The position numbers and the translations under genes were made by a program. Shown in pieces: positions 1 to 8,300 of a stretch of DNA of 64,000 nucleotides. Position 1 is the first letter of the stretch; each line of letters begins with the position of its first letter. Location of the stretch: NCBI RefSeq assembly GCF_000429645.1, contig NZ_AUCG01000023.1, positions 124,001 through 188,000 of the forward strand. Reading direction: 5' to 3'. The notes beneath the pieces were generated by a model. It was given only the letters and a program-made list of their open reading frames with translations, was not told where the DNA came from and searched no databases. Source of the stretch: Niveispirillum irakense DSM 11586. Lineage in GTDB: Bacteria > Pseudomonadota > Alphaproteobacteria > Azospirillales > Azospirillaceae.

Positions 1-161
1 TCGACAAAGCCGATCCCGGCATCCAGGGCGGTGGCCAGCGTTGCGGCGGCATCTTCATCAGACAGGGGGCGGTAGAGATTGCCCAAAGCCGCCCCGCCAA
101 AGCCGATTTCGCTGACCCACAGACCGGTTTGCCCCAAGGGGCGCGTGGCAATCTGCGTCAC
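1..161 (-). CDS. Aldo/keto reductase, N-terminal fragment (probable L-fucose/aldose 1-dehydrogenase)
   Basis: Only the first 53 codons lie in the window; the gene runs off the left edge. The translated start (TQIATRPLGQTGLWVSEIGF, then GGAALGNLY and SDEDAAATLATALDAGIGFVD) has the features of aldo/keto reductases: the RPLGxTGLxVSExGFGGA first strand and the helix leading to the FxD catalytic Asp. The start is GTG at 161, overlapping the stop of the upstream mutarotase as GTGA, which implies translational coupling. Beside a sugar mutarotase, a FucP permease and a fucosidase, the likely role is NAD(P)-dependent oxidation of L-fucose to fuconolactone, as D-threo-aldose 1-dehydrogenase-like enzymes do. 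The family call is firm; substrate is inferred from context. Confidence 0.8.
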   Translation of the reverse strand, partial: MTQIATRPLGQTGLWVSEIGFGGAALGNLYRPLSDEDAAATLATALDAGIGFV

Positions 162-523
162 TGCACACCTGTGGATCGGGAAGAGCCATGCTGGCCCAGG
201 TCGAAGATGCAGTCCATCGGGTGCCATTTCTCACCCGATGCCGCCTCCGGCAGCCGGCGCTGGAACCTGTCCATCAAGGATTCCCAGCGGGCAGCGGCAT
301 CGGACAGGGCCGGACCGGTCGGGCGCGGATAATCGGCCTCCACCTCGCTGACCATCACCATCCGGTTGCCGGTGCGCCAGATTTGCATGGATTTCACGCC
401 GCTGGCCCTTATATGGGCCAGCACTTCCGGCCATACCCCGCCCGGCTGATGCAGCTTTTCATATTCCGTGATCAGATCCCGGTCTTCGACCAGATCGAGG
501 CTGAGACAGAGCCGCCTTGTCAT
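158..523 (-). CDS. L-rhamnose/L-fucose mutarotase family protein (RhaM/DUF718)
   Basis: A 121-residue protein, about the usual 105-120 residues of the RhaM/DUF718 fold. It has the family signature LxLxxxxxLIxxYExLHxPxxVWPEVLAHIRxSGV near residues 8-45, including the conserved Tyr/His pair. These enzymes interconvert anomers of 6-deoxysugars in the cytoplasm. In Xanthomonas fucose catabolism a DUF718 protein acts as the L-fucose mutarotase, which fits this context. ATG at 523 overlaps the stop of the fucP-like gene (ATGA), and its own stop overlaps the following aldo/keto reductase (GTGA), so the three form one tight operon. Rhamnose specificity cannot be excluded from sequence. Confidence 0.85.
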   Translation of the reverse strand: MTRRLCLSLDLVEDRDLITEYEKLHQPGGVWPEVLAHIRASGVKSMQIWRTGNRMVMVSEVEADYPRPTGPALSDAAARWESLMDRFQRRLPEAASGEKWHPMDCIFDLGQHGSSRSTGVQ

Positions 524-1833
524 GCCACATCCCCCTGACGGCGGGCGTGCAGCGCGAAGGCAAGGCAGATGGCAAAGCAGGCCGCCGGGATCGGCATCGC
601 ATAATGGATGCCGCCTGCCAGATCAGAAACCAAGCCCATCAATGGCGGCACCAGCGCGCCCCCGATGATGGACATGATCAGGAAGGACGATCCCATTTCC
701 GTGTCCGGCCCCAGGTCGCGCAGGCCCAGCGCGAAAATGGTGGGGAACATGATGGACATGAAGAAGCTGGTCAGCCACAGGGCGCCGACCGCGGGCACAC
801 CGGTCATGAAGGTGGCGGCAAGGCACAGCAGGATGTTGGCCCCGGCATAGAGCGCCAGCAGGCTGGCCGGTGGCACCCGCCGCTGGATGATCGCGCCGCT
901 GAAACGACCGATCATCAACAGGGCGAAGCTGCCCGACAGCAAAAAGGCCACGGTCCTTTCATCCATGCCGGGCATCACATCCTTGGTGAAATCGATAAAG
1001 AAGCTCCAGATTCCGACCTGCGCGCCGACATAGAAGAACTGCGCGATCACCGCCCGCCGCAAGCCGGCATGGCGCAGGGCGGCAAAGGCCGGGCGTTTGC
1101 CGACGGCTGGCGCGGTGTCTGTCGCCCCCGGCGCCGTCATGGCGGGAAAAGGGGTGCGGGCGATCAGCAGGGCCAGCAGCACGACCGCGATGCCGATGAT
1201 CAGATAAGGCCCTTGTACGGCCGCCGCCTCCGACGCCCGCCACGCCGCCTGGGCCGTCGCATCCATGCCGGCCAGCGTGTCGGCGCTATGGTCTACACCG
1301 GAGAAGATGAACAGGCCGCCGATCACCGGCCCCAGGATGGCCCCAACCCCATAGAAGGATTGGGCCAGATTCAGCCGCGCCGACCCGGTTTCCGGCCGGC
1401 CCAGCACAATGACATAGGGGTTGGCGGCGGTTTCCAGAAAGGCCAGCCCGAAAGCGATGGTGTAAAGCGCGATCAGGAACAGCCCGTAAGCCTGGATAGA
1501 GGCTGCCGGATAAAACAGGAAGGCACCAACAGCATAAAGCCCCAGCCCGGCCAGGATTGCCTTCTTATAGCCGATACGCCGGATCAGCAGACCGGCCGGG
1601 ATGGCGGCGCAGAAATACCCGACATAAAACGCGAACTGGATCAGCCCGGACTGGCCCCGGCTGAGATCCAGCGCCTTCTGGAACTGGCGGATCAGCACAT
1701 CATTCAGCGACGCTGCCAGCGCCCAGGAGAAGAACAGGCTGGTGACCAAGATGAAGGCGACCAGATGGCGCCGGTCCACAAGCGGCGGACGGGCGGCAAC
1801 GGGTCTGGTGGCGCTGCTGGTATCGGCGACCAT
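520..1833 (-). CDS. fucP: L-fucose:H+ symporter-like MFS permease
   Basis: An MFS permease of the FucP branch with about 12 hydrophobic segments. Landmarks include ASLNDVLIRQF in TM1 (Asp equivalent to the proton-coupling region of E. coli FucP), the GLAFLETAANPYV motif in TM4 and the LNLAQSFYGVGAILGP motif following it, all typical of fucose/glucose/galactose permeases. An upstream in-frame start exists at 1905, but ATG at 1833 is preceded by AAGGAAA at a good distance and removes a low-complexity, non-hydrophobic leader, so it was chosen. It is the first gene of the three-gene fucose operon and is transcribed divergently from the IclR gene. Inner-membrane uptake of L-fucose released by the nearby fucosidase is the likely role. 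Confidence 0.87.
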   Translation of the reverse strand: MVADTSSATRPVAARPPLVDRRHLVAFILVTSLFFSWALAASLNDVLIRQFQKALDLSRGQSGLIQFAFYVGYFCAAIPAGLLIRRIGYKKAILAGLGLYAVGAFLFYPAASIQAYGLFLIALYTIAFGLAFLETAANPYVIVLGRPETGSARLNLAQSFYGVGAILGPVIGGLFIFSGVDHSADTLAGMDATAQAAWRASEAAAVQGPYLIIGIAVVLLALLIARTPFPAMTAPGATDTAPAVGKRPAFAALRHAGLRRAVIAQFFYVGAQVGIWSFFIDFTKDVMPGMDERTVAFLLSGSFALLMIGRFSGAIIQRRVPPASLLALYAGANILLCLAATFMTGVPAVGALWLTSFFMSIMFPTIFALGLRDLGPDTEMGSSFLIMSIIGGALVPPLMGLVSDLAGGIHYAMPIPAACFAICLAFALHARRQGDVA

Positions 1834-1993
1834 GGCAGTTTCCTTATCCCTGACATTGTTACGTCCACCGCTTTGGTGGCGGCCGCTTGGCACGGCATCC
1901 GCCACGGTCCAGCCGTGGCGCTTTATGATTTCTGGATATCATTTATAAAAATGCTTTCAAATGAGAAAATAGAGGTGGGCCTCCAGAACATTT

Positions 1994-2011
1994 AGTTTCA
2001 CATATGAAACT
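1994..2011. promoter_or_regulatory. Perfect inverted repeat, candidate IclR operator
   Basis: AGTTTCA-CATA-TGAAACT: perfect 7-bp arms around a 4-bp centre, in the 250-bp divergent region between fucP and the IclR gene. A weaker related element (TTTCAAATGAGAAA) lies at about 1965-1978. IclR proteins bind short palindromes in such positions, so this is the best operator candidate for the fucose genes. Confidence 0.55.
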
Positions 2012-2083
2012 GGACAAGCTGTGCAATCTGACTGATAGAAAGGTTACAGCCTAACCATTCAACAAGCGAAGGAGACAGCCCTG

Positions 2084-2875
2084 ATGGATGCGCAAGGCGA
2101 TGGGGCGACGGAAGAAGAACGCCGTTACCGCGCACCCGCGTTGGAAAAGGGGCTCGATATTCTGGAACTGCTGGCGCGGGAACGCCGGCCCCTCACCATC
2201 TCCATGATGACCCAGAAGCTGGGCCGGTCGATGAGTGAGCTGTTCCGGATGGTGCAGGTGCTGGAATATCGCGGCTTCATCCAGCAATCAGCCGGCGGGG
2301 AAGGCTATGTCCCTACCGACCGGCTGTTCTCGCTGGGGGTGGAGCGTGCGCCGACGCGCAACATGCTGGAAATCGCCCTGCCGGTGATGCGCGACCTTTC
2401 CACCGCCATCGGTCAGTCCTGCCATCTGGCGGTGCGGTCGGGCAGCGATATCGTGGTGGTGGCGCGCATGGAATCCGCCGAGCAGATCGGCTTCAGCGTG
2501 CGCATCGGCCATCGCCGGTCCATGGCGCTGACCCGGTCGGGCGCGGTTCTGTTCGCCTTCCAGCAAAAGCTGGTGCAGGAGCGATGGCTGGCGGAGATGG
2601 CGCCCACCGCTTCCGCCCAGCAACTCAACGAATTCCAGAAACACGCGACCCTGGTGCGGGAACGGGGTTTCGACAAAGCGGCCAGCGATTTCGTGCAGGG
2701 GGTGACGGATCTGTCCGCGCCGATCCTGCGGGGCGAAGCCGCCGTTGCCGCCCTGACCATCCCCTTCGTGCAGACGATGCAGCCCGTCTGCACCATGGAT
2801 CAGGCATTGCAACATCTGTCAGCGGCAGCGGCAGAGATTTCCGGTTCCCTGCTGGTATCAGACAACCGGGTTTGA
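2084..2875 (+). CDS. IclR-family transcriptional regulator
   Basis: A 263-residue protein of normal IclR length. The N-terminal winged helix (about residues 18-80: ALEKGLDILELLARE, then ISMMTQKLGRSMSELFRMVQVLEYRGFI) is followed by the IclR effector-binding domain from about residue 95 (ALPVMRDLSTAIGQSCHLAV, HRRSMALTRSGAVLFAF). A strong GAAGGAG ribosome site precedes the ATG. It is transcribed away from the fucose operon and convergent with the GH95 fucosidase gene. It probably senses fucose or a pathway intermediate and controls both flanking units; the perfect palindrome 73 bp upstream is its likely operator. Regulatory target and ligand are inferred. Confidence 0.88.
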   Translation: MDAQGDGATEEERRYRAPALEKGLDILELLARERRPLTISMMTQKLGRSMSELFRMVQVLEYRGFIQQSAGGEGYVPTDRLFSLGVERAPTRNMLEIALPVMRDLSTAIGQSCHLAVRSGSDIVVVARMESAEQIGFSVRIGHRRSMALTRSGAVLFAFQQKLVQERWLAEMAPTASAQQLNEFQKHATLVRERGFDKAASDFVQGVTDLSAPILRGEAAVAALTIPFVQTMQPVCTMDQALQHLSAAAAEISGSLLVSDNRV

Positions 2876-2879
2876 TATC

Positions 2880-2903
2880 GGGGCGGGGGAAGTGCCCCGC
2901 CCC
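2880..2903. terminator. GC-rich hairpin between convergent genes
   Basis: GGGGCGGGG, a 6-nt loop, then CCCCGCCCC, sitting between the IclR stop and the fucosidase stop. It lacks a clear T-tract on either side, so it may be a bidirectional but imperfect intrinsic terminator. Confidence 0.5.
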
Positions 2904-2913
2904 CTATCCGCCA

Positions 2914-5448
2914 TCAGGTGAACTGGATATCGTATCGGCCACCCTGGTCCAGCTTGACCCGCCACAGGTCTTTTTGCCGGCTGAACTCCGTTGCCCGCCG
3001 GCCTTTGGTGATGCGGCGGACCGATTGCCCCGGCGGCAGGCGCAGCAGATGCGTACCATCAGCCGTGGCTGTCAAGGTTGCCGTGGTCAGCCTGCCATCG
3101 GTCCAGGTGAAGTCCAGCATCAGCCCACCGCGCGCCCGGATGCCATTGATCCGGCCCCCGGCGGCCCATGCTTTTGGCAGGGCAGGCAGCAGGTTGATTT
3201 CCCCGGCATGACTTTGCAGCAGCATTTCCAGCAGGCCGGCACCGCCGGCGAAATTGCCGTCGATCTGGAACAGCGGGCCGGCTCCGCTGGGGTGGGTGTC
3301 CAGCATTGCGGGGGATGTGCCCATCGTCAAAAGCGCGTTGAAATTCTCCAGCGCCTTGTCGCCATCCTCCAGCCGGGCGAAGACATGGATGATCCAGGCG
3401 CGTGCCCATCCGGTGGCACCGCCATCGGCGGCCAGCCGTCGCTCCATGGAAATGCGCGCGGCCTTCGCCAGCTCGGGCGTGCCGCGCAAGGTGATCTCGT
3501 TGCCAGGGGTCAAAGGGTAGAGGTGGGAGATGTGGCGATGGCCCGGCTCATGCTCCACAAAATCCTGTTCCCATTCCTGCAACTGGCCATGGCGGCCGAT
3601 GCGATAGGGCGGCATCTGATCGGCCAGCCCCTTCAGGCGGGCTGCGAAATCCTGATCGATGCCCAGAATGGCGGCGGCCTGGATGGTGAAGGAGAAGACT
3701 TCCCGGATCATGGCCAGATCCATGGTGCAACCGGGGCTGACGGCATGGGCTTTCCCGTCCGGACCTGTGAACAGGTTTTCCGTGGAAACCGATGGCGCCG
3801 TCGTCAAAAGCCCGGTGCGCGGGTCACGGACCAGCCAGCCGGCACAGAATTCCGCGCAGCCCTTCAACAGCCGGTAACCGCGTTTGGCCAGGAAGCCGCG
3901 ATCCTGGCTATAAAGGTAATGTTCCCAGACATGGCGCACAAGCCAGGGGCCGGCCAGGGCGAAATTGGCCCAGTTAGGATTACCCTCCCCCTCCCCGACG
4001 GGGGAGGAGAGGCGCCAGATATCGCTATTGTGATGCACGCACCAACCATCCAGCCCATACAGCATGCGCGCGGTTTGGGCGCCCGTCTCCGCCAGCCCCT
4101 CGATCATGTCGATCAGGGGGCTGTGCAACTCGGCCAGATTGCCGCTTTCCGCTCCCCAGTAATTTTCCTGCACATTGATGTTGGTGGTGTAATTACAGCT
4201 CCAGGGCGGGCGGACCTCCCAGTTCCAGATCCCCTGCAAATTGGCGGCCTGGGTGCCGGGCCGGGAACTGGCGATCAACAGATAGCGGCTGAAATTCAGA
4301 TACAGCACCGCAAGACCCGGATCGGGATTGGTCCGGTTGCCGGTCAGCCGTTGGTCGGTAGGGCGTTCGACGCCGGTTCCGGAGGCGGCAAGTTGCAGGG
4401 AGAGGCGCCGGTAAAGGCTTTGATGGTCCTGGATGTGGGTCTGGCGCAGATCGGCAAAGGGGCGCCCCCTTGCGGTTGCCAGTGGTTTCAGGGTGTCTGA
4501 CAATATTTGCGCCAGCGGCGTGTCGGGTGCCTTGTCATAGCCCCGGAAGCCAGTGCTGGCGGCAATGGCCATCACCAGTTCACCTGCTCCCGACACCCGT
4601 AATGACTGCCCGTCTATATCGATTTTGCCATCGGTGGACAGGATTTCCAGCCGCGTGGCAAAGCGCATGCCTTTACCCTCCTCGTCCGAATAGACGACCG
4701 GGTTCAACACCTGACGACGGTAGGAGGGCGCACAGCGTGTCGGTGCCTTGCCGGTCAGCGTGATGCCGGCATTGTCCGGGGCCACAGTGAAGCGCAACAG
4801 GCTGTCCAGCCGCAGCCTGATTGACAGGGCGCCCGCCTGATCCGCCGTCAGCCGCAGAATAATCAACTGGTCGGGATGGGATGCGAAAAGCTCGCGTGTG
4901 AAGCCCACACCGTCGATCTTATAGCTGACACTGGTAACGGCTTCATCCAGGTCCAGGGCCCGCCGGTAATCGGTGATCTCACCCTGATGGTCCATCTCCA
5001 GATGCAGGTTGGCCAAGGGGGCGTAGGAATGGGTGAAAGGCCCCTGCAGCGCGGCGCACTTCCTGTCCGCTTCTGCATAATCGCCGGCAAATGCGGCGGC
5101 GCGCACAGCGGCCAGAGCCTCCACCCCACCTTCCTTGCGCCATTCGTGTGGCTGGCCAGCCCATAGCGTATCTTCGTTCAGGATGATGGTTTCCAGCAGG
5201 GGGTGCCCGGGCACCATCGCCCCCAGCCGGCCATTGCCGATCACCAGACTGTTCAGGGGAATATCGGCGGGGCGGCTGTACCAGAGCAGATGCTCACAGG
5301 GGATGGGGCCAAGCGGGTTCTGCGAAGATGCGGCAGCAGCGGTGACAGGCAAAAACATTCCTGCCGCGGCCCCGGCCCCTGTACTGAGCAATTCCCGTCT
5401 GCTGACATGCCACGCCACCTGCGTCTCTCCAAATTTTCTACATTTCAA
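2914..5448 (-). CDS. GH95 alpha-L-fucosidase, Tat-exported
   Basis: An 844-residue glycoside hydrolase of family GH95, which releases alpha-1,2-linked L-fucose by inversion. A twin-arginine leader is visible (SRRELLSTGAGAAAG at about residues 16-30, then an Ala-rich cleavage region), so it is probably exported folded to the periplasm. Family landmarks are LWYSRPADIPLNSLVIGNGRLGAM near the start of the mature protein, TNINVQENYW at about 415-425 (the Asn-x-Asn pair that assists catalysis in bifidobacterial AfcA), STENLF at about 555 (general-acid Glu), HRHISHLYPL at about 640 and DGNFAGGAG at about 735. The gene is convergent with the IclR regulator. It supplies L-fucose from host or plant glycans to the FucP/mutarotase/dehydrogenase operon. 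Confidence 0.9.
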   Translation of the reverse strand: MKCRKFGETQVAWHVSRRELLSTGAGAAAGMFLPVTAAAASSQNPLGPIPCEHLLWYSRPADIPLNSLVIGNGRLGAMVPGHPLLETIILNEDTLWAGQPHEWRKEGGVEALAAVRAAAFAGDYAEADRKCAALQGPFTHSYAPLANLHLEMDHQGEITDYRRALDLDEAVTSVSYKIDGVGFTRELFASHPDQLIILRLTADQAGALSIRLRLDSLLRFTVAPDNAGITLTGKAPTRCAPSYRRQVLNPVVYSDEEGKGMRFATRLEILSTDGKIDIDGQSLRVSGAGELVMAIAASTGFRGYDKAPDTPLAQILSDTLKPLATARGRPFADLRQTHIQDHQSLYRRLSLQLAASGTGVERPTDQRLTGNRTNPDPGLAVLYLNFSRYLLIASSRPGTQAANLQGIWNWEVRPPWSCNYTTNINVQENYWGAESGNLAELHSPLIDMIEGLAETGAQTARMLYGLDGWCVHHNSDIWRLSSPVGEGEGNPNWANFALAGPWLVRHVWEHYLYSQDRGFLAKRGYRLLKGCAEFCAGWLVRDPRTGLLTTAPSVSTENLFTGPDGKAHAVSPGCTMDLAMIREVFSFTIQAAAILGIDQDFAARLKGLADQMPPYRIGRHGQLQEWEQDFVEHEPGHRHISHLYPLTPGNEITLRGTPELAKAARISMERRLAADGGATGWARAWIIHVFARLEDGDKALENFNALLTMGTSPAMLDTHPSGAGPLFQIDGNFAGGAGLLEMLLQSHAGEINLLPALPKAWAAGGRINGIRARGGLMLDFTWTDGRLTTATLTATADGTHLLRLPPGQSVRRITKGRRATEFSRQKDLWRVKLDQGGRYDIQFT

Positions 5449-5597
5449 AGATATATAATATAAATAAATTGTCTTGTCGCCTGAAAGGAGTGTTGCGGTT
5501 CTCGGCTTGGAGATTATTTTAAATCAGCCTCTTAGATGCCTTTTGGGCTTGATGGCAACGAGAACGGACGACCGCGATCTCATCGCCGTGGGGCCGG

Positions 5598-6962
5598 TCA
5601 TAACTCAGGTACCAGGACGAAACCTGGGACGACATCCTGCCGAAAAACGTCCCTTTCACTGATGGCGGAGAAGGGGGGAGCATGATCGCCGACGATCACG
5701 ATAAGTGGATGATAGGGCAACGACGATGCGCTCGTAACGATTCCCTCCAGCACATTTTTCAGCGCGGCAATGTGCATACACGCACCGTCAGGCAGACCCT
5801 GGATATGACAGCTTTCTGAGAGCGTGTTTGGCAACTCAACAGGTACAACAGGCAGATGAGTGTTTAAAGTCAGGACATACGCAAAAGATTTGGGTGACGA
5901 AATATGGGAAACCGCCACATCCAGCAGGTCCTTGTCACAAGCGCCGCGGAAAACATTTCCACACCGATTCAAGCTTGCTACTTCTTGATTTTCTATAAAG
6001 AAAAGCTGATCGACTCCAATTTTGGGCCACCACGATTGACGATCAAACATTTGTTTTGAGAAGCCATGAAATCCGCTGGTATGCCACCCCAATCTCGCAA
6101 GCTGCGCAGGCAGGCAGTTTTTGCCAGTAGAATCAGTCATTGCTTTGTACGACCCTTCTAGGCCGCATAATGACCTCAGCTCACCGTTTGTAGTAGCCCC
6201 TCGAAATTCAATTTGATAGAAATTTGTATTGTAGTTATTTATATGAACGTACTGCTGAAGGAATTGTAGTGCATCATCTGATTTCGGGACGCCAAGAGAC
6301 TCGACCACTACGAAGAGAATTGAACGATCTGGATGAGCAGAAGCCCAGGCAACAATATCAAATTTCTTTGATATGGATTGGTCGCTCACAATCTGTCGCA
6401 GCATGTGTTTTTCCGGCGATCTTAATGAACTCCTGGCTAAATTAAATGCAGGACTGCCAGCGATGTTCACCGGCATAATCATCTTATCTCTGCGCCATAT
6501 ATCTGAAGCGCCATTGGTAGCATCAAACACGAAAAGAAATATACCAATAATAATCAGATCAGCGACTGATTTTGCCGAATTCGATATACGTCTGGAAGTG
6601 GTATACAAAAAACATAAGAATATTAAGAAAACCATCATCCCTATGACGTGCCAGTAAGTGATAAAACTCTGCCAATCTATATTGCCAGAAAAGCGAGCGC
6701 TTTGTAGAAATTCGTTGGGCGTCAGAAACTGATAAGTCAGTGATTGTGATACTAGGCCATCAACAATCCATGCCGCTAAAATTAGAAAAAAGCCAATAGG
6801 CTTGTTGAAAATTGATACTATCAATGCAATGATTGTTTCATAACTAAAAAGCGGTCTGTTTATAAAAACCACTCCGCCAATAATCCAAAATGGGGCGTTT
6901 GCAAAGCAAACTGCCAAAAAATTCATCGAAAGACGTTTCCAGTAATCACGTAACAAAATCAT
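5598..6962 (-). CDS. Membrane sulfatase-fold transferase (phosphoethanolamine/phosphoglycerol transferase-like)
   Basis: About 454 residues: four or so N-terminal membrane segments (roughly residues 10-30, 40-65, 105-125, 135-155), then a periplasmic alkaline-phosphatase/sulfatase-fold domain. Motifs seen: ILFVVVESLG (metal-binding strand), GATTNGELRSLCG (Thr nucleophile region), SGFHGFSKQMFDR, and C-terminal IVIVGDHAPPFS (metal-binding Asp-His). This matches LTA-synthase/OpgB/EptA-like enzymes that move phosphoglycerol or phosphoethanolamine onto envelope glycans or lipids. The ATG at 6962 overlaps the upstream stop as ATGA and is preferred over GTG at 6971. The gene is far richer in A+T than its surroundings, indicating acquisition by transfer. 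The exact substrate is unknown. Confidence 0.72.
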   Translation of the reverse strand: MILLRDYWKRLSMNFLAVCFANAPFWIIGGVVFINRPLFSYETIIALIVSIFNKPIGFFLILAAWIVDGLVSQSLTYQFLTPNEFLQSARFSGNIDWQSFITYWHVIGMMVFLIFLCFLYTTSRRISNSAKSVADLIIIGIFLFVFDATNGASDIWRRDKMIMPVNIAGSPAFNLARSSLRSPEKHMLRQIVSDQSISKKFDIVAWASAHPDRSILFVVVESLGVPKSDDALQFLQQYVHINNYNTNFYQIEFRGATTNGELRSLCGLEGSYKAMTDSTGKNCLPAQLARLGWHTSGFHGFSKQMFDRQSWWPKIGVDQLFFIENQEVASLNRCGNVFRGACDKDLLDVAVSHISSPKSFAYVLTLNTHLPVVPVELPNTLSESCHIQGLPDGACMHIAALKNVLEGIVTSASSLPYHPLIVIVGDHAPPFSAISERDVFRQDVVPGFVLVPEL

Positions 6963-7828
6963 TGGATACACCCAGATTGTATTTTTGGCGTTACTTCACT
7001 TGAAACATAAAAGCCAGTCGCACCGTAAGCTATCTGCTCAAGAAAATATTTACATCCAATAGTGGGGTGAGTAAATATTTTTATTCCATTTCCTTCATTG
7101 TGATCGATTGCAGGTAATCTATACGAAGGGACCGTTAGGGCCTTAAATCCAGATCCAATCAGGCTTCGTTGAATATGGCTTACAGAACGTTTAGCCATAT
7201 AAACAGTGATGATTGGTCCTGCTAATTTTTTCTCCTTAAGCCATTCTTTAAATAATTGAATGTGGTTTGGCTTGTATAGCTGGAAAATAATACGACTAGA
7301 ATCTTCGTTGCTGATTTTTTGCAATATTTCTCGGCTTGTAATTGAAAAATCTGTTTTTATGTCCAAAATAAGCCATGATTGATTCTCAGACGCAAATTTA
7401 AGCGCCTTTTCGAAGGTGCAGTCGCTATCTTGAAGGGGGCGGGGAAGATCGGGCCCATGATGGCAGCGAATGATTTTGTCATGGTCGAGCCACAAATCGA
7501 CTTCCATTAGCCTCAACCCTTTAGACAAAGATTCCCTCATCTCTGGCAAGGTGTTCTGGCGTTTAGAATCAGATGCTCCTAAGGCATGTGCAATCAAAGT
7601 TGGGGTGCTATTTTCTGCTAGCCAGGAATAATCAAATTGATCTTTTATTAAAGATATACTTGACCAATCTTCATGAAATAGATAATCGCCAGTCATATCT
7701 TTTCCTCTTTCATTAAAGAGGTTTATATCTATCCAATTATAGAGGCCGGTATAATAAGAAACAATAAGCATACCCATTGCTAAAAAAATCATCATAAGAG
7801 CATTTTTTAAAATATTTGTGTAATGCAT
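6959..7828 (-). CDS. Membrane-anchored glycerophosphodiester phosphodiesterase-like protein
   Basis: 289 residues with one N-terminal membrane anchor (about residues 10-30) and a GDPD TIM-barrel domain. Family residues are visible: LIAHALGASDSKRQNTLPEM (catalytic His and the NTLPE metal-binding Glu), LMEVDLWLDHDKIIRCHHGPD (ExDxxxxxD and second catalytic His), and WLILDIKTD (Glu/Asp metal strand). It likely hydrolyses glycerophosphodiesters on the periplasmic side. It overlaps the sulfatase-fold gene by 4 nt, so the two form an operon and probably act on the same phosphoglycerol-type substrate. It shares that gene's low GC content. A ribosome site is weak (GAGAAT region), which fits foreign DNA. 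Confidence 0.75.
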   Translation of the reverse strand: MHYTNILKNALMMIFLAMGMLIVSYYTGLYNWIDINLFNERGKDMTGDYLFHEDWSSISLIKDQFDYSWLAENSTPTLIAHALGASDSKRQNTLPEMRESLSKGLRLMEVDLWLDHDKIIRCHHGPDLPRPLQDSDCTFEKALKFASENQSWLILDIKTDFSITSREILQKISNEDSSRIIFQLYKPNHIQLFKEWLKEKKLAGPIITVYMAKRSVSHIQRSLIGSGFKALTVPSYRLPAIDHNEGNGIKIFTHPTIGCKYFLEQIAYGATGFYVSSEVTPKIQSGCIQ

Positions 7829-8300
7829 ATTCTATTCTCAATTTTAGCAGGTTGTAAAAATTAAAATCCGATAAAATAACTACCAAAGTGCATTCACCTA
7901 ACTCGGAGAAAGACGGTTTATACACCGCCAATACATTCATAATGCCGATTGGGAAATTCAACCCACTTGACTTTGCGGCTTTACATAAGGAATGCAGTGA
8001 GCCTGAATGTCAGCAGACCATCCAATGGGCAGAACACAGCTATTGCATAGCTTATATCAATACAGCAAGGCCTTTTTAAGCTGCCCGCCAATTACCCGCC
8101 AGCATAATCCCATATTATCAAGCTCTTCAAATAATTGGATTTTTAACCTCTTAAGACCCATGTCGGAGCGACGGGATAACCTAGTTTCCTTTCGATGCTT
8201 TATGACTTTTTAAAAAGCTGAGGACGATAGCGGTCCTGCAGAACCTGAGGGCGGTTGCCGGAAGCAGGGATCAGCTTCCACATATATCAGGACATGCAGG
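7829..8300. other. AT-rich intergenic region, no supported gene
   Basis: 472 bp between the GDPD-like start and the end of the PepSY gene. Base composition is close to that of the AT-rich pair on its left and becomes GC-rich only after about 8220. Short open frames exist on both strands but none has a ribosome site, codon bias or recognisable motif. It probably contains the promoter of the GDPD-like operon near 7830-7900 and marks the right edge of the transferred segment. Confidence 0.5.

Noticed and set aside
517-1995. Long open frame on the plus strand (492 codons) opposite the fucP gene
   Set aside because: It is the antisense shadow of a membrane permease in GC-rich DNA; the product is Gln/Arg/Gly-rich with no domain, and the minus strand encodes a clear MFS protein with a ribosome site.
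2584-4500. Long plus-strand open frame (638 codons) across the IclR end and the GH95 gene
   Set aside because: It begins inside the IclR gene and continues opposite the fucosidase, with no domain or ribosome site. GH95 motifs on the minus strand are unambiguous.
7888-8079. Small plus-strand frame (63 codons) in the AT-rich gap
   Set aside because: No ribosome site, no motif, and the codon pattern does not resemble the neighbouring genes.
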